64,000 bases of DNA from assembly GCA_027623555.1 (NCBI GenBank), contig JAQBSZ010000002.1:1-64000 (forward strand), read 5' to 3'. A program made the position numbers and the translations under genes. Each line of letters opens with the position of its first letter. Position 1 is the stretch's first letter. The stretch comes from Pseudomonadota bacterium (GTDB lineage Bacteria; Pseudomonadota; Gammaproteobacteria; Pseudomonadales; Pseudohongiellaceae). The notes beneath the pieces were generated by a model. The model had not been told where the DNA came from. It did not search any database and saw only the letters and a list, made by a program, of their open reading frames with translations. Positions 26,554-36,585 of this stretch are shown in pieces.

Positions 26554-28533
26554 ATGGCAGGTAAGTGGCAACTAAAGGATCACGAAGCTGAGCAGCAGCT
26601 GTTCAACCGCCGGTTAGGTTTGGCGGGTGTAATTATATTCCTCTTGTTTGCCGCGCTGGTTCTCAAGTTGATTAATCTGCAAATTTATCAACATGATTAC
26701 TTCTCTGCACGCTCCGATGGCAATCGACTGCATTCTCAATATGTTCCACCTGCGCGCGGATTGATCTTCGACCGCAATGGCAATTTGCTAGCCGATAATC
26801 AGCCCATTTTCAATCTCACTGTCATAAGCGAACAGGTGGAAGACCTGGACGCCACGTTGGCAACACTGCGCGCTTTGATAGGTCTGACCGATGACGACAT
26901 CGACCAGTTCAATAATCGGATGCAGCGAAATCGGGTTCCTTTCTCTTCAGTGCCTTTGCGTTACGTATTAAGTAATGAAGAAAAATCGAAAATCGCAGTT
27001 AATGGTCACCTCTTGCCTGGCATTGCTATCGAACCGCAATTCGTTCGTAGTTATCCATTGGGTAATCTTACCGCCCACTCTGTTGGCTATGTATCTGAGA
27101 TTAACAGAGCAGAGCTCGATAGTATGAGCGATGCCAGTCGAGAGAATTATGGAGGCACTAACCATATCGGCAAGACTGGAATCGAACGAACCTATGAGGA
27201 TTTCTTGCACGGTACTGTCGGCTACGAAATTGTTGAGAAGAACAACAGGGGTCAGGTTATGCGGCGACTCGATCGCACCGATCCCATTGCAGGAAAAAAC
27301 CTAACTCTGCACATAGATGCGCAACTGCAGATTGCTGCCGAGGCAGCATTGGGAGATTTCAGAGGGGCTATCGTTGCGATAGACACCACTACCGGCGGAA
27401 TTATTGCGATGGTGAGCAAGCCCGCCTTCAATCCGAACCTGTTCGTTACCGGCATCAGCAGCAAAGACTATAGCGTACTGGTCACTGACGAGATAAACAC
27501 TCCGCTATTTGATCGCACCACCAATCCCTATCCTCCAGGCTCCACGATTAAACCATTCCTGGGCCTGGGTGGACTGCATCATGGATTAGTGGATTACGAT
27601 TTTGCCATAGAAGATCCGGGGTACTTTCGTCTTCCCGGCGTTTCCTATCGCTGGGGTGATTACACTTTGCGTACCCGGAATGGCGGCGGACACGGGCACA
27701 CCAATCTCTTAAAGGCGATCTATCAATCCTGTGACACATTTTTCTATGATCTTGGCAATCGCATGGGCATCGATACCATGCATGGTTTTATGAGCAGGTT
27801 TGGATTCGGACAGAATTTTGCCGTGGATATTGCCTACGCGAGGACCGGCGTCTTACCTTCGCGGGACTGGAAGAGGGAAACCAGGGGCGAACCCTGGTAT
27901 CCAGGCGACACGGTTAATTCTTCTATTGGTCAGGGATACATGTGGGCCACTCCATTGCAGCTGGCCACTGCGGCTTCGATCATTGCCAATAAGGGTAAGG
28001 TAATGCAGCCGCGCATGCTCAAAGCGTTGGATGGTAAAGCGTTCGAACCAGTGATCAGAGATCCAATTCCTGATGTAATGGTTCGAGACCCGGATTACTG
28101 GCGTTACATGGAAGAGGCGATGACCATGGTTGTACATCGTCCATTCTCTGATGTATTCCGGGATTACGGCACGGCCTTCGAAGCAATCGCGATGGCCGAC
28201 CGGGACATGCCCTACAAGATGGCTGGGAAATCAGGGTCAGCGCAAGTGGTCGGAATCAGCCAGGACATTAAGGCAAGCACCGACATCGTAGTCTCTGATC
28301 TAAACAAGGACCATGGTCTGTTTATCTCGTTTGCCCCAGCACAGAATCCCTATATCGAGCCCCAGATCGCCGTCGCGGTTTTCGTAGAGAACGGTGAACA
28401 CGGCAGCAGTGTAGCTGGACCGATTGCAAAACAGGTCATCGACTCCTACCTGCTGGATATACTGCAGCTCGATTTCACCGCCATGGAAAAAGCTGGCGAT
28501 CCTGACAGACTGGTTAGCCAGGGCAATGAATAA
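26554..28533 (+). CDS. mrdA: Penicillin-binding protein 2 (transpeptidase)
   Basis: 659 residues. Elongasome D,D-transpeptidase that cross-links lateral-wall peptidoglycan. It has a short cytoplasmic N-terminus, one membrane helix (about 24-45), a PBP dimerisation domain, and the transpeptidase domain with the acyl-serine S330xxK (PPGSTIKPF), SCD at the SxN position (YQSCDTFFY) and K559SG (MAGKSGSAQ). The Asp in place of Asn in SxN is the usual PBP2 form. The stop overlaps the mrdB start by 8 bases (ATGAATAA), ensuring balanced production. Confidence 0.96.
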   Translation: MAGKWQLKDHEAEQQLFNRRLGLAGVIIFLLFAALVLKLINLQIYQHDYFSARSDGNRLHSQYVPPARGLIFDRNGNLLADNQPIFNLTVISEQVEDLDATLATLRALIGLTDDDIDQFNNRMQRNRVPFSSVPLRYVLSNEEKSKIAVNGHLLPGIAIEPQFVRSYPLGNLTAHSVGYVSEINRAELDSMSDASRENYGGTNHIGKTGIERTYEDFLHGTVGYEIVEKNNRGQVMRRLDRTDPIAGKNLTLHIDAQLQIAAEAALGDFRGAIVAIDTTTGGIIAMVSKPAFNPNLFVTGISSKDYSVLVTDEINTPLFDRTTNPYPPGSTIKPFLGLGGLHHGLVDYDFAIEDPGYFRLPGVSYRWGDYTLRTRNGGGHGHTNLLKAIYQSCDTFFYDLGNRMGIDTMHGFMSRFGFGQNFAVDIAYARTGVLPSRDWKRETRGEPWYPGDTVNSSIGQGYMWATPLQLATAASIIANKGKVMQPRMLKALDGKAFEPVIRDPIPDVMVRDPDYWRYMEEAMTMVVHRPFSDVFRDYGTAFEAIAMADRDMPYKMAGKSGSAQVVGISQDIKASTDIVVSDLNKDHGLFISFAPAQNPYIEPQIAVAVFVENGEHGSSVAGPIAKQVIDSYLLDILQLDFTAMEKAGDPDRLVSQGNE

Positions 28534-29674
28534 CCTGGATTTCATCCGTCAATCGACGGGATTCCAACACGCTGGCAATCGTTCCAGATCCATCTGGAGA
28601 CTCATTCACACCGACCCGCCATTGCTGGTAGGAATAACACTGCTGTGCGGTTTCGGTCTGTTTGTCCTCTACAGCGCCAGCGACGGTGACCCGGCGGTGG
28701 TGCGGCGCCAGGGCTTGGCGATGCTGGTCGGGCTGGTGGTGATGTTTATTGTCTCCCAGTTCAGCGTGCATTTTTTCAGAAGCTGGGCACCCTCTATGTA
28801 CGCGGCGGGCCTGGCCCTGTTAGGGCTCGTGCTCGTCATCGGTGTCGAAGAGAATGGCGCCCGGAGTTGGATCGACCTGCCGGGACTTCCGAGCTTTCAG
28901 CCGTCGGAGATCATGAAGGTCACGATACCCCTGCTTATGGCCTGGTATCTGGCGAGTCGACCATTACCACCGCGCTTCAAACATCTGTTCTGGTCGGTGC
29001 TGATGATTCTATTGCCGGCGGCGTTAATTATTCTCCAGAACGATACCGGCACAGCCATCATGGTGGCGATGTCGGGTGTGTTCGTTGTGTTATTGGCAGG
29101 CATTCGCTGGCGGATTGTGATAGCCGGCTTCGTAGCGCTGTTATTGGCGTCTCCGGCCTGGTATCTGTTTCTGGCACAGGAACATCAGCAGAACCGCATA
29201 CTCACCTTTTTCAATCCGTACCGGGATCCGACCGGGGCGGGCTACAACATTATTCAGTCCCAGATAGCTATTGGCTCTGGTGGAGTTTACGGAAAGGGCT
29301 TTCGTGAAGGCGCGCAGTCACACCTGGATTTTATCCCGGAGAGCAATACCGACTTTATACTTGCAGTGCTGGCTGAAGAGTTTGGCTTTTTGGGAGTCTT
29401 GTTTCTCATCTGTCTTTATCTGTTCGTTCTGGTGCGTGGTTGTTACATCGCGTATTCGGCCAGGGATATGTTCAGTCGACTACTGGCTGGCAGTATCACA
29501 CTGACATTTTTCTTCTATGTGTTCGTCAATATGGCGATGGTGTCGGGCCTGTTGCCAGTAATCGGATTGCCTCTGCCCCTGATCAGCCGTGGTGGGACTG
29601 CCATCGTGACCCTGTTTATCGGTTTCGGCCTGTTAATGTCCGTGCAGACCCATGGGCACAGCACTACACCCTAA
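28526..29674 (+). CDS. mrdB: Rod shape-determining protein RodA (SEDS glycosyltransferase)
   Basis: 382 residues, about 10 membrane helices. Polymerises glycan strands in the elongasome with PBP2. Conserved SEDS features include SWIDLPGLPSFQPSEIMKV near 120, the QNDTGTA loop, and the extracytoplasmic PESNTDFILAVLAEEFGF. ATG 28526 overlaps the mrdA stop; longer starts fall inside mrdA. In Pseudomonas mltB follows; here the next gene, after 169 bp, is rlpA. Confidence 0.95.
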   Translation: MNNLDFIRQSTGFQHAGNRSRSIWRLIHTDPPLLVGITLLCGFGLFVLYSASDGDPAVVRRQGLAMLVGLVVMFIVSQFSVHFFRSWAPSMYAAGLALLGLVLVIGVEENGARSWIDLPGLPSFQPSEIMKVTIPLLMAWYLASRPLPPRFKHLFWSVLMILLPAALIILQNDTGTAIMVAMSGVFVVLLAGIRWRIVIAGFVALLLASPAWYLFLAQEHQQNRILTFFNPYRDPTGAGYNIIQSQIAIGSGGVYGKGFREGAQSHLDFIPESNTDFILAVLAEEFGFLGVLFLICLYLFVLVRGCYIAYSARDMFSRLLAGSITLTFFFYVFVNMAMVSGLLPVIGLPLPLISRGGTAIVTLFIGFGLLMSVQTHGHSTTP

Positions 29675-29843
29675 CACATTGATTCAAAAGAACTAAATTT
29701 CCCACTCCCCAAACGCCCGGCAGTAAATGTCAAAATTATCGATCCGATCACTCATGGATTCGCACCAGGTATTAAAATTATCTCCGGTTTGGACGCTAAG
29801 TAACTAAATATTCTGGATTTTCTCGATAGCAGGTGCGCAAATC

Positions 29844-30707
29844 ATGATTCGAATTGCTCTCAATGGCGGCAGCCTGGCCAGTTTGGTAATACTACTGGCT
29901 GCCTGTAGTTCGGCACCAGCGCCCACATCACCAAACGCGGGACGCTACAGCATTGAGCAGGATCGCGCCCCAACTAGTAAGACTGTTGATATTGCGTCCA
30001 TCCCGGAAGTCATCCCGGAACCGGTGACTCGCACCATGGCGGGAAACAGAAGCCCCTATTCCGTGCTCGGCAGGACCTACCATGTCTTGCCCAGCGAAAC
30101 CGGTTACCAGGAACGTGGAGTGGCTTCCTGGTATGGGGAAAAATTCCATGGACACAAGACTTCGAATGGTGAAATCTTCGATATGTACCAGGTTTCTGCG
30201 GCACACAAGTCTTTGCCTATTCCGAGCTTCCTGCGGGTTACTAACCTGGATAACAATCGCAGTATTGTTGTCCGAGTAAATGATAGGGGACCCTTTCATG
30301 GTGATCGCCTTGTTGACCTGTCTTATGCGGCAGCCCTCAAACTGGGATATGCGGATCGGGGAACCGCCAGGGTGCAGCTGGAATCTATCATCGCTTCAGG
30401 AGCGCTGCTGGACAGGCCGGTTACTCGAAATCAGCCAACCAGAACGGAAGTCCTGCGAATGGGTTCCCCAGGTGATAAATATCTGCAGGTCGGTGCCTTC
30501 TCGGAAATCGACACGGCTCAGGAGTTATCAGACAAATTGAGAGGAATGACCAATCATCCGGTGTTTATCCGCTCAGTAGAAAGCCAATCACAAGGCGTTC
30601 TGCATCGTGTGCGGATAGGACCAATAAATGATCCGAGTGAAATACTACGGCTCACCCAAAGTGTAGTTGCCGCTGAACTTGGAAGCCCGTACACTATAAC
30701 TCAGTAG
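29844..30707 (+). CDS. rlpA: Septal lytic transglycosylase RlpA (lipoprotein)
   Basis: 287 residues. Lipobox LLAACS near residue 21 predicts an outer-membrane lipoprotein. The double-psi beta-barrel catalytic domain (about 90-180) has GVASWYGEKFHGHKTSNGE, a candidate active-site Glu/Asp and His, and RVNDRGPFHG. A C-terminal SPOR domain (about 210-285) binds denuded glycan at division septa. RlpA cleaves such glycans. It lies in the canonical position before dacA. Confidence 0.94.
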   Translation: MIRIALNGGSLASLVILLAACSSAPAPTSPNAGRYSIEQDRAPTSKTVDIASIPEVIPEPVTRTMAGNRSPYSVLGRTYHVLPSETGYQERGVASWYGEKFHGHKTSNGEIFDMYQVSAAHKSLPIPSFLRVTNLDNNRSIVVRVNDRGPFHGDRLVDLSYAAALKLGYADRGTARVQLESIIASGALLDRPVTRNQPTRTEVLRMGSPGDKYLQVGAFSEIDTAQELSDKLRGMTNHPVFIRSVESQSQGVLHRVRIGPINDPSEILRLTQSVVAAELGSPYTITQ

Positions 30708-30787
30708 TATGCACATCGTATGATTTCACTTGCAGATTTGTCACCTCTCTTTCAACACAGTCACTACGATTTGAACCGGAATTCTTT

Positions 30788-31981
30788 ATGTCTCTAAAGA
30801 ACGTAATTTTCTATTTGTCTCCCAAGGTTGTTGGCAGATTGTACGTCCTGCTTCTGTTGGTAGTTTTCAGCAATACGGCAATCGCGCAAGCCATCATTCC
30901 TCGTCCGCCAGAGGTAGCAGCGACCAGTTATATATTGCTCGATGCCAGAACGGGCCACATCATCGTCGAAGAAAATGCCGATGAACCATTACCGCCAGCC
31001 AGTCTTTCCAAGATCATGACAAGCTATATCGCCATCGAAGAGATTATAAACGGCAACCTCTCGCTCAATGATCAGGTGCATATCAGTGAGAAAGCCTGGC
31101 GCATGGAAGGCTCGAAGATGTTTGTAGGAGTAAATACTCAGGTAAGTGTCGAAGATCTGTTGCGTGGCATTATCATTCAATCAGGCAATGATGCCAGTGT
31201 AGCTATTGCCGAACACATCGCCGGTAGCGAAGAAGCCTTCGCCGACATGATGAATCAGTACAGTGAAGTACTCGGAATGACCAATAGCTTTTTTATGAAC
31301 TCCAGTGGGCTTGATACTGAGCTCTATTACAACACGATGTCGGCCCGAGACCTCGCGACCCTGGCTAAAGCCACTATCAATCGGCACGGTGAATTCTACC
31401 CGATGTACGCCGAGCGTGAGTTTACCTATAACGATATCCGTCAGAGTAATCGCAATACACTGTTGTTTCGCAACCGTAATGTCGATGGGTTGAAAACTGG
31501 CTGGACCGATGCAGCAGGTTATTGCCTGGTCGCATCGGCGGAGCGAGATGGAATGCGGTTGATTTCGGTGGTCATGGGCACGGTAAGTGAAGAAGCCAGG
31601 GCCATCGAAACCCAGAAATTATTTACCTATGGATTTCGCTATTTCGAAACTCACAAGCTGTACGATGCCAATCAAATTCTTACCAATGTGCCGGTCTGGT
31701 CAGGAAGTCAAAATGCTGTTGACCTTGGAATTCGAGATGAAGTCTATGTCACAATCCCTCGAGGACAGGCCGAATCCATGACCGCTACAGTGGATGTCGA
31801 TGAAGTAATCCGCGCACCACTGGAACATGGTCAGATCATGGGTGTGGTCAATGTAGTGCTGGATAATGACATGATCTACAGGGGTGATGTATTTGCGATG
31901 CAGGAAGTAGAGCAGGGCGGGTTTCTCAAGCGCTTCGTGGATTGGCTATCACTCTTCTTTAGTAATCTGTTCTCCGGTTAA
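30788..31981 (+). CDS. dacA: D-alanyl-D-alanine carboxypeptidase (PBP5/6 type)
   Basis: 397 residues. Removes the terminal D-Ala of pentapeptides in the periplasm. Signal peptide to about residue 35 (ending AIAQA). Active-site motifs: S72xxK (SLSKIMTS), SGN (QSGNDASVAIAEH) and KTG (GLKTGWTDAAGYC). A PBP5 C-terminal beta domain follows, with an amphipathic tail (FLKRFVDWLSLFFSNLF) that anchors it to the inner membrane. Followed closely by ybeD. Confidence 0.96.
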   Translation: MSLKNVIFYLSPKVVGRLYVLLLLVVFSNTAIAQAIIPRPPEVAATSYILLDARTGHIIVEENADEPLPPASLSKIMTSYIAIEEIINGNLSLNDQVHISEKAWRMEGSKMFVGVNTQVSVEDLLRGIIIQSGNDASVAIAEHIAGSEEAFADMMNQYSEVLGMTNSFFMNSSGLDTELYYNTMSARDLATLAKATINRHGEFYPMYAEREFTYNDIRQSNRNTLLFRNRNVDGLKTGWTDAAGYCLVASAERDGMRLISVVMGTVSEEARAIETQKLFTYGFRYFETHKLYDANQILTNVPVWSGSQNAVDLGIRDEVYVTIPRGQAESMTATVDVDEVIRAPLEHGQIMGVVNVVLDNDMIYRGDVFAMQEVEQGGFLKRFVDWLSLFFSNLFSG

Positions 31982-31995
31982 GTCTTCCCAGACGC

Positions 31996-32286
31996 ATGTC
32001 TAACGGATCCGAATCTGAAGAATCAATTGCAGCACCAAAGATTGAGTTTCCGTGTCTCTATCCCATTAAGATCATCGGCAAAGCAGGAGATGAATTTCAA
32101 AGTAGAGTGATAGAAGTCGTAGAAAAACATACTGGCAAAATCTCCGAAAAACTGATTCGCGTTCAGGCCAGTCGGCAGAACAATTATCTTTCCATTACAG
32201 TCACCATTGCTGCCACCGGTGAAGATCAGCTGCGAGGAATTTTTCTGGATCTCAAAGAGATCGAAAACGTCAAAATGGTCCTGTAA
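31996..32286 (+). CDS. ybeD: DUF493 family protein YbeD
   Basis: 96 residues with an ACT-like ferredoxin fold: YPIKIIGKAGDEF at the start and LKEIENVKMVL at the end, as in E. coli YbeD. Proposed as a regulator of lipoate synthesis because of its fixed position before lipB; direct proof is lacking. One base separates its stop from the lipB start. Confidence 0.93.
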   Translation: MSNGSESEESIAAPKIEFPCLYPIKIIGKAGDEFQSRVIEVVEKHTGKISEKLIRVQASRQNNYLSITVTIAATGEDQLRGIFLDLKEIENVKMVL

Positions 32287-32287
32287 C

Positions 32288-32977
32288 GTGCTGTTGACCG
32301 ATTATAAATGGTTCCAGGCACAACCCGCTCCCATCAACGAGGCAATTCTCCCGGGACTGATCGTCCGCAGGCTGGGTTTGCAGGATTACGAGCCGATCTG
32401 GCAATCAATGCGCTATCTGGCCGAGCACGGCAAGTCCGGGAGAAACGATGAGATCTGGCTGCTGAGTCATAAACCGGTCTATACCCAGGGTCAGGCGGGA
32501 AAGGCAGAACACATCCTCAATCCGGGTACTATCCGGGTTGTGCAGATCGATCGGGGCGGTCAGGTTACCTACCATGGTCCTGGCCAACTGGTGGCTTATC
32601 TGTTGATAAACGTCAAGCGCCGCAAACTCGGCGTTAGATCCCTGGTGGATCTGATCGAGAAGGCACTGATCGCCACCCTTGCAAGCTACGGTATCACTGC
32701 AACGACGCACCCGAATGCTCCCGGAGTGTATGTGAATGATGCTAAAATAGCGGCTTTGGGATTGCGCATTAAGAATGGTTGGAGCTACCACGGGCTTAGC
32801 CTGAACGTGAGCATGGATCTTTCGCCTTTTGCCAATATCAATCCCTGTGGCTTTGAAAATCTGGCGGTAACTCAAGTAGCAGAATTCGTAGCGGAAGACG
32901 ACACATTGTTACAGAACGTCAGCAGGGTCTTGTGTAACAGGCTGCTGACTGAACTGGGCTATCTCGAAAATTACTAG
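32288..32977 (+). CDS. lipB: Octanoyl-[ACP]:protein N-octanoyltransferase LipB
   Basis: 229 residues from GTG 32288. Moves octanoate from ACP to lipoyl domains. Key motifs: [17 protein letters not shown], the catalytic Lys in [10 protein letters not shown], and the Cys of the catalytic dyad in [12 protein letters not shown]. The GTG is one base after the ybeD stop; longer readings overlap ybeD. Next step is LipA. Confidence 0.95.
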   Translation: MLLTDYKWFQAQPAPINEAILPGLIVRRLGLQDYEPIWQSMRYLAEHGKSGRNDEIWLLSHKPVYTQGQAGKAEHILNPGTIRVVQIDRGGQVTYHGPGQLVAYLLINVKRRKLGVRSLVDLIEKALIATLASYGITATTHPNAPGVYVNDAKIAALGLRIKNGWSYHGLSLNVSMDLSPFANINPCGFENLAVTQVAEFVAEDDTLLQNVSRVLCNRLLTELGYLENY

Positions 32978-33000
32978 GAGGTTCTCCATCAAGAAATCTT

Positions 33001-33966
33001 ATGGCTGAACGCAAACGACGTAATGTGCTGGTAGAGGGCGAGAAGCTTCGCGGTGCTGAAAAAGTACGGCGCATTCCTGTGAAAGTGATTCCGACCACGG
33101 AGTTGCTTGCCAAGCCCGATTGGATTCGCGTAAAAATTCCCGTCTCGCCGAGAATCGGCCACATTAAAGAGAAACTCCGCTTACACAAACTGGCCTCTGT
33201 ATGCGAAGAAGCATCCTGTCCAAACCTGGGTGAATGTTTTAGTAATGGCACTGCAACGTTCATGATCATGGGTGATATTTGCACACGACGATGCCCATTC
33301 TGCGATGTAGCCCATGGCAAACCCAAGCCGCTGAATGCGAATGAACCGACTGAGCTGGCAGAAGCTATCCGCGAAATGGAGCTGAGCTACGTGGTAATTA
33401 CTTCGGTAGACAGAGACGATCTCAGTGATAGCGGAGCCCAACACTTTGCCAACTGTATAACCGAGACGCGGCGCTGCAATCCGGCCATCCAGGTTGAGGT
33501 ATTAGTTCCGGACTTCAGAGGTCGAATGGAAATTGCGCTGGATATTCTGGAGAAGACGCCACCGGATGTATTTAACCATAATCTGGAGACTGTACCGCGC
33601 CTGTATAAACGCGCGCGCCCGGGCGCGGACTATCAATGGTCATTGGATCTATTAGCGGCCTATAAGTCCCGGCTACCCAACGTACTCACCAAATCAGGCT
33701 TGATGCTCGGTCTCGGTGAGACCAAGGAAGAAATTAAACAGGTATTACAGGATCTGCGTCAACACGAGGTTGATATGATCACGCTAGGTCAATACCTGCA
33801 GCCGAGCATGCAACACCTCAGGGTTGAGCGATTTGTGCATCCTACCGAGTTCGACGAATTGCGAGAATTCTGTGAGCAGTTGGGATTCAAGCGGGTTGCC
33901 AGCGGCCCTTTAGTACGCTCTTCCTATCATGCCGATAAACAGGCTCATGGCGAGACCATCGCCTGA
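33001..33966 (+). CDS. lipA: Lipoyl synthase LipA
   Basis: 321 residues. Radical-SAM enzyme that inserts two sulfur atoms into protein-bound octanoyl groups. The auxiliary cluster motif [12 protein letters not shown] and the radical-SAM motif CTRRCPFC are intact, with the SGLMLGLGE segment and the C-terminal RSSYHA (the serine ligand of the auxiliary cluster). Its 3' end marks the limit of the conserved cell-wall/lipoate block. AGGAGG lies upstream, though rather far (about 20 bases) from the ATG. Confidence 0.97.
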   Translation: MAERKRRNVLVEGEKLRGAEKVRRIPVKVIPTTELLAKPDWIRVKIPVSPRIGHIKEKLRLHKLASVCEEASCPNLGECFSNGTATFMIMGDICTRRCPFCDVAHGKPKPLNANEPTELAEAIREMELSYVVITSVDRDDLSDSGAQHFANCITETRRCNPAIQVEVLVPDFRGRMEIALDILEKTPPDVFNHNLETVPRLYKRARPGADYQWSLDLLAAYKSRLPNVLTKSGLMLGLGETKEEIKQVLQDLRQHEVDMITLGQYLQPSMQHLRVERFVHPTEFDELREFCEQLGFKRVASGPLVRSSYHADKQAHGETIA

Positions 33967-33982
33967 TTGCAGAGCCCGATTA

Positions 33983-34723
33983 ATGAAGATAAGTCTGCGA
34001 AAAATATTTACCAGTCTTGTTGCCCTGCCTATCACCATCGTGACGGTAATTTACATCGCGCAGAACCCGGCCCAATTTGGCAGTGAACCACTGCTGCTGA
34101 GGGCGGTTATTCTCGACCTGGCAGTGTTGGCTGCCCTGGTTACGATTTATCCGTTCAATCCATTGTTCAGCGGCAGGCCGCTGCCTTATGCAATGACAGT
34201 CTGTCTGCCAGCCCTGGTGCCCGGGTTCTTCTATTTTCTGTATCTTCTGCCCAACCAGGCAGGCGAGGGGATGCGGGCAGTCCAGTTGCAAAGTCAGTTA
34301 ATTACCGATAGTTCCAGCAATGGGATAATCGAAGTAGGTTTTCGCTACCCGATCTATACACCGACGATCTCGTTGCAGAACCTGGAACTCTATACTCGCC
34401 AGGTGAATGTGTTTCTGCGCATGACCGATGCTAATGGCGACGATGCACTGTTTCGCGGTGTGCGCTCTCGCATTCCCGGTTCCAGCCTCACCGTAGAGTC
34501 CACGGTTCGAGGTATGCTGAGTGAGAACACGAGCTATCTATTCAATCCTGTCGCTCTGCCACCGAATCGAACAATAGAGGGCCGGATTGTATTCATCATC
34601 AGCAATCTTGATGACGGGACCACTTTTACAGAAGCACTGGGAAGAGCCTATCAGGCGCAGTTCGAACTAAGGGATCCTGAAAACGGTCAGCTACTACTGG
34701 AATTTCCACTCAATCGAATTTAG
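33983..34723 (+). CDS. Membrane protein with C-terminal extracytoplasmic domain, unknown
   Basis: 246 residues from ATG 33983. Three hydrophobic helices in the first 105 residues (about 9-29, 37-58 and 68-88) are followed by a soluble domain of about 140 residues rich in beta-strand-like stretches. I do not recognise a family. It starts 17 bp after lipA and may be read from the same transcript. A longer start at 33929 lies inside lipA. A role in lipoate or envelope biology is only a positional guess. Confidence 0.65.
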   Translation: MKISLRKIFTSLVALPITIVTVIYIAQNPAQFGSEPLLLRAVILDLAVLAALVTIYPFNPLFSGRPLPYAMTVCLPALVPGFFYFLYLLPNQAGEGMRAVQLQSQLITDSSSNGIIEVGFRYPIYTPTISLQNLELYTRQVNVFLRMTDANGDDALFRGVRSRIPGSSLTVESTVRGMLSENTSYLFNPVALPPNRTIEGRIVFIISNLDDGTTFTEALGRAYQAQFELRDPENGQLLLEFPLNRI

Positions 34724-34798
34724 TCTTAACCCCCATAACTCAATCACTGGAATCCAGAATTTCTTTTGAGAAATTCGACTACAACCTTGGACAAGACA

Positions 34799-35806
34799 AT
34801 GACATCAAAAAAACTGGCTGGATACTGGGTCCTGATACTGTTCAGCGGACTGCTTCCGGTGGCCACCGCCCAGGATTTATGGGAAGTACCGCGCACTGCC
34901 TCTGGTGTACCGGATCTACAGGGTGTCTGGAATTCCGCGACCATTACGACCCTGGAGCGCGATCCAGCGCTCGGTGACACCCTGATCGTGGACTCTGAAG
35001 AGGCGCTGAGACTCGAGCAGACTTCAGCACTGAATGTACTGACAGCCTCTGATAATGCGCCGAGCGACCCCAATCGAGCGCCCCCTACCGATGGCGATAC
35101 CGATGCCGGTTATAACGCTTTCTGGATCGATCCCGGTACCAGGCTGGCCCAGATCAGTGGAGAATACCGCACCTCATTCATAGTGGATCCACCGAATGGC
35201 CGTATACCGTATACGGCCGCCGCCGGTCAGGCATTCATGGCATACGGACAATCCAGTGGTTATGACGGGCCGGAGCAACGTCCGCTGGGTGAGCGTTGCA
35301 TGGTGGGATTTGGCTCCACTGGTGGCCCGCCTATGTTACCGGTGTTGTACAACAATCATTATCAAATTGTGCAGAATGACAAGTACGTTATGATCCTGGT
35401 GGAAATGAACCATGACGCCCGCATCATACGCCTGGATTCCGCTCATCTTCATGAGGACTACAAGCCGTGGTTGGGAGACTCGGTAGGTCACTGGGACGGT
35501 GATACCCTGGTGGTGGAAACAAGGAAATTCCATCCCCAACAGAGCTTTCGGTTCGCTATCAAGCACAGCCTCTACCTGCCGCCGACTGCCAAAGTGATAG
35601 AACGTTTCTCTCGGACCGGACCCGCGGAAATTCTCTACGAATTTACCGTGGAGGACGAGATTGCCTACAGCCAGCCCTGGACGGCCCAGATTCCCCTGCA
35701 TGCTGCTACGGGAGCGCTGTATGAGTATGCCTGCCATGAAGGCAACTATGCCCTCACCGGAATTCTTGCCGGAGCCCGCCGGGTAGAGAGAGCTACGCCG
35801 AACTAG
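34799..35806 (+). CDS. Secreted protein of unknown function
   Basis: 335 residues from ATG 34799, with a signal peptide (MTSKKLAGYWVLILFSG, cleavage near VATAQ). Recognisable blocks are ASGVPDLQGVWNSA, IVDPPNGRIPYT, the GERCMVGF cysteine, GHWDGDTLVVET and a C-terminal YACHEGNYAL. I recall similar secreted proteins from acidobacteria and marine bacteria without a known activity. Two cysteines could pair in the periplasm. The last 14 bp overlap the convergent methyltransferase gene. Confidence 0.75.
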   Translation: MTSKKLAGYWVLILFSGLLPVATAQDLWEVPRTASGVPDLQGVWNSATITTLERDPALGDTLIVDSEEALRLEQTSALNVLTASDNAPSDPNRAPPTDGDTDAGYNAFWIDPGTRLAQISGEYRTSFIVDPPNGRIPYTAAAGQAFMAYGQSSGYDGPEQRPLGERCMVGFGSTGGPPMLPVLYNNHYQIVQNDKYVMILVEMNHDARIIRLDSAHLHEDYKPWLGDSVGHWDGDTLVVETRKFHPQQSFRFAIKHSLYLPPTAKVIERFSRTGPAEILYEFTVEDEIAYSQPWTAQIPLHAATGALYEYACHEGNYALTGILAGARRVERATPN

Positions 35807-36500
35807 TTCCGGGCACCCACAGGGGAAGATCAGCTATCGACCAGATCGACAGGCATTTCTGCCCACGCTTGCTGCCTGCGTCCCCCTCCGCTATCTGAAT
35901 TACCGGCTCTGGCCAGTTAAAAGGTTCTCGGCACATGTTCAGCGGCCGGTGTTTGCCTGTGATGATATCCAGGTTCCTGTCAATATCCGGGAAGTGTGTC
36001 GTAAGCAAGTGGTTCGCTCCACTGGATTTAATATTGGCGATAGCCTGCCGAGCATCGGCAAAACTGAAATGCACCAGGCATTCCCGACACAGGATAGCAT
36101 CTGCCTGCGGAAGCGGATCGCGCAGTAAATCCAGGTGTAAAAACCGTACAGAGCTATTGCCATACTTCTCAGTATTGGCAGTTATCAAGGCAGGGACTAT
36201 ATCTGCGCCGAGATAGTGATCGATCTGAAGATCGATTTCTTTTATCCAGAAAAAGTCACCGCAGGGAATATCCAGCAAAGACATCACTCCCAGTTGCGCC
36301 AGTGCGGAGGGTAATTCCTGTCTCAGTCGCCAGGTTTTATCGAGATTTGAACCTTTACCGCTGCGGGTATTGTTATCGCCCCACTTATTCTTTTCATAGA
36401 TGTGGGTAAATATCTGCTGGTTCGAGGCATTCCTGAAATAGCGCAACTCCTGGTTTTTTCGAAGTGAGCGAGTGATGTATTTGACAGGATTAAATGGCAT
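35793..36500 (-). CDS. Class I SAM-dependent methyltransferase
   Basis: 235 residues. The SAM-binding glycine loop is LLDIPCGDFFW (about 75-85), followed by YLGADIV with the acidic ribose-binding position and a LHLDLLRDPLP strand. The substrate is not evident. It is 85 bp downstream of the sterol-desaturase-like gene in the same direction, separated by an 18-bp palindrome, and the two may be co-regulated. Convergent overlap of 14 bp with the secreted protein. Confidence 0.82.
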   Translation of the reverse strand: MPFNPVKYITRSLRKNQELRYFRNASNQQIFTHIYEKNKWGDNNTRSGKGSNLDKTWRLRQELPSALAQLGVMSLLDIPCGDFFWIKEIDLQIDHYLGADIVPALITANTEKYGNSSVRFLHLDLLRDPLPQADAILCRECLVHFSFADARQAIANIKSSGANHLLTTHFPDIDRNLDIITGKHRPLNMCREPFNWPEPVIQIAEGDAGSKRGQKCLSIWSIADLPLWVPGTSSA

Positions 36501-36558
36501 GCTATTGCGGTTCTGGAATGGTCAGTGTATGAGTATTTATCAAAAGCGATCAAAAGTA

Positions 36559-36576
36559 TTGATCACCGGTGATCAA
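36559..36576. promoter_or_regulatory. Perfect 18-bp palindrome, GATC-rich
   Basis: TTGATCACCGGTGATCAA is a perfect palindrome, 9 bp after the stop of the sterol-desaturase-like gene and 58 bp before the methyltransferase ATG. A further GGTGATCA lies at 36591-36598 inside the end of the upstream gene; five GATC sites fall within 49 bp. Form and place suggest an operator for the methyltransferase gene; GATC could also make it sensitive to Dam methylation if the host has Dam. Confidence 0.5.
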
Positions 36577-36585
36577 CAGAATCGA

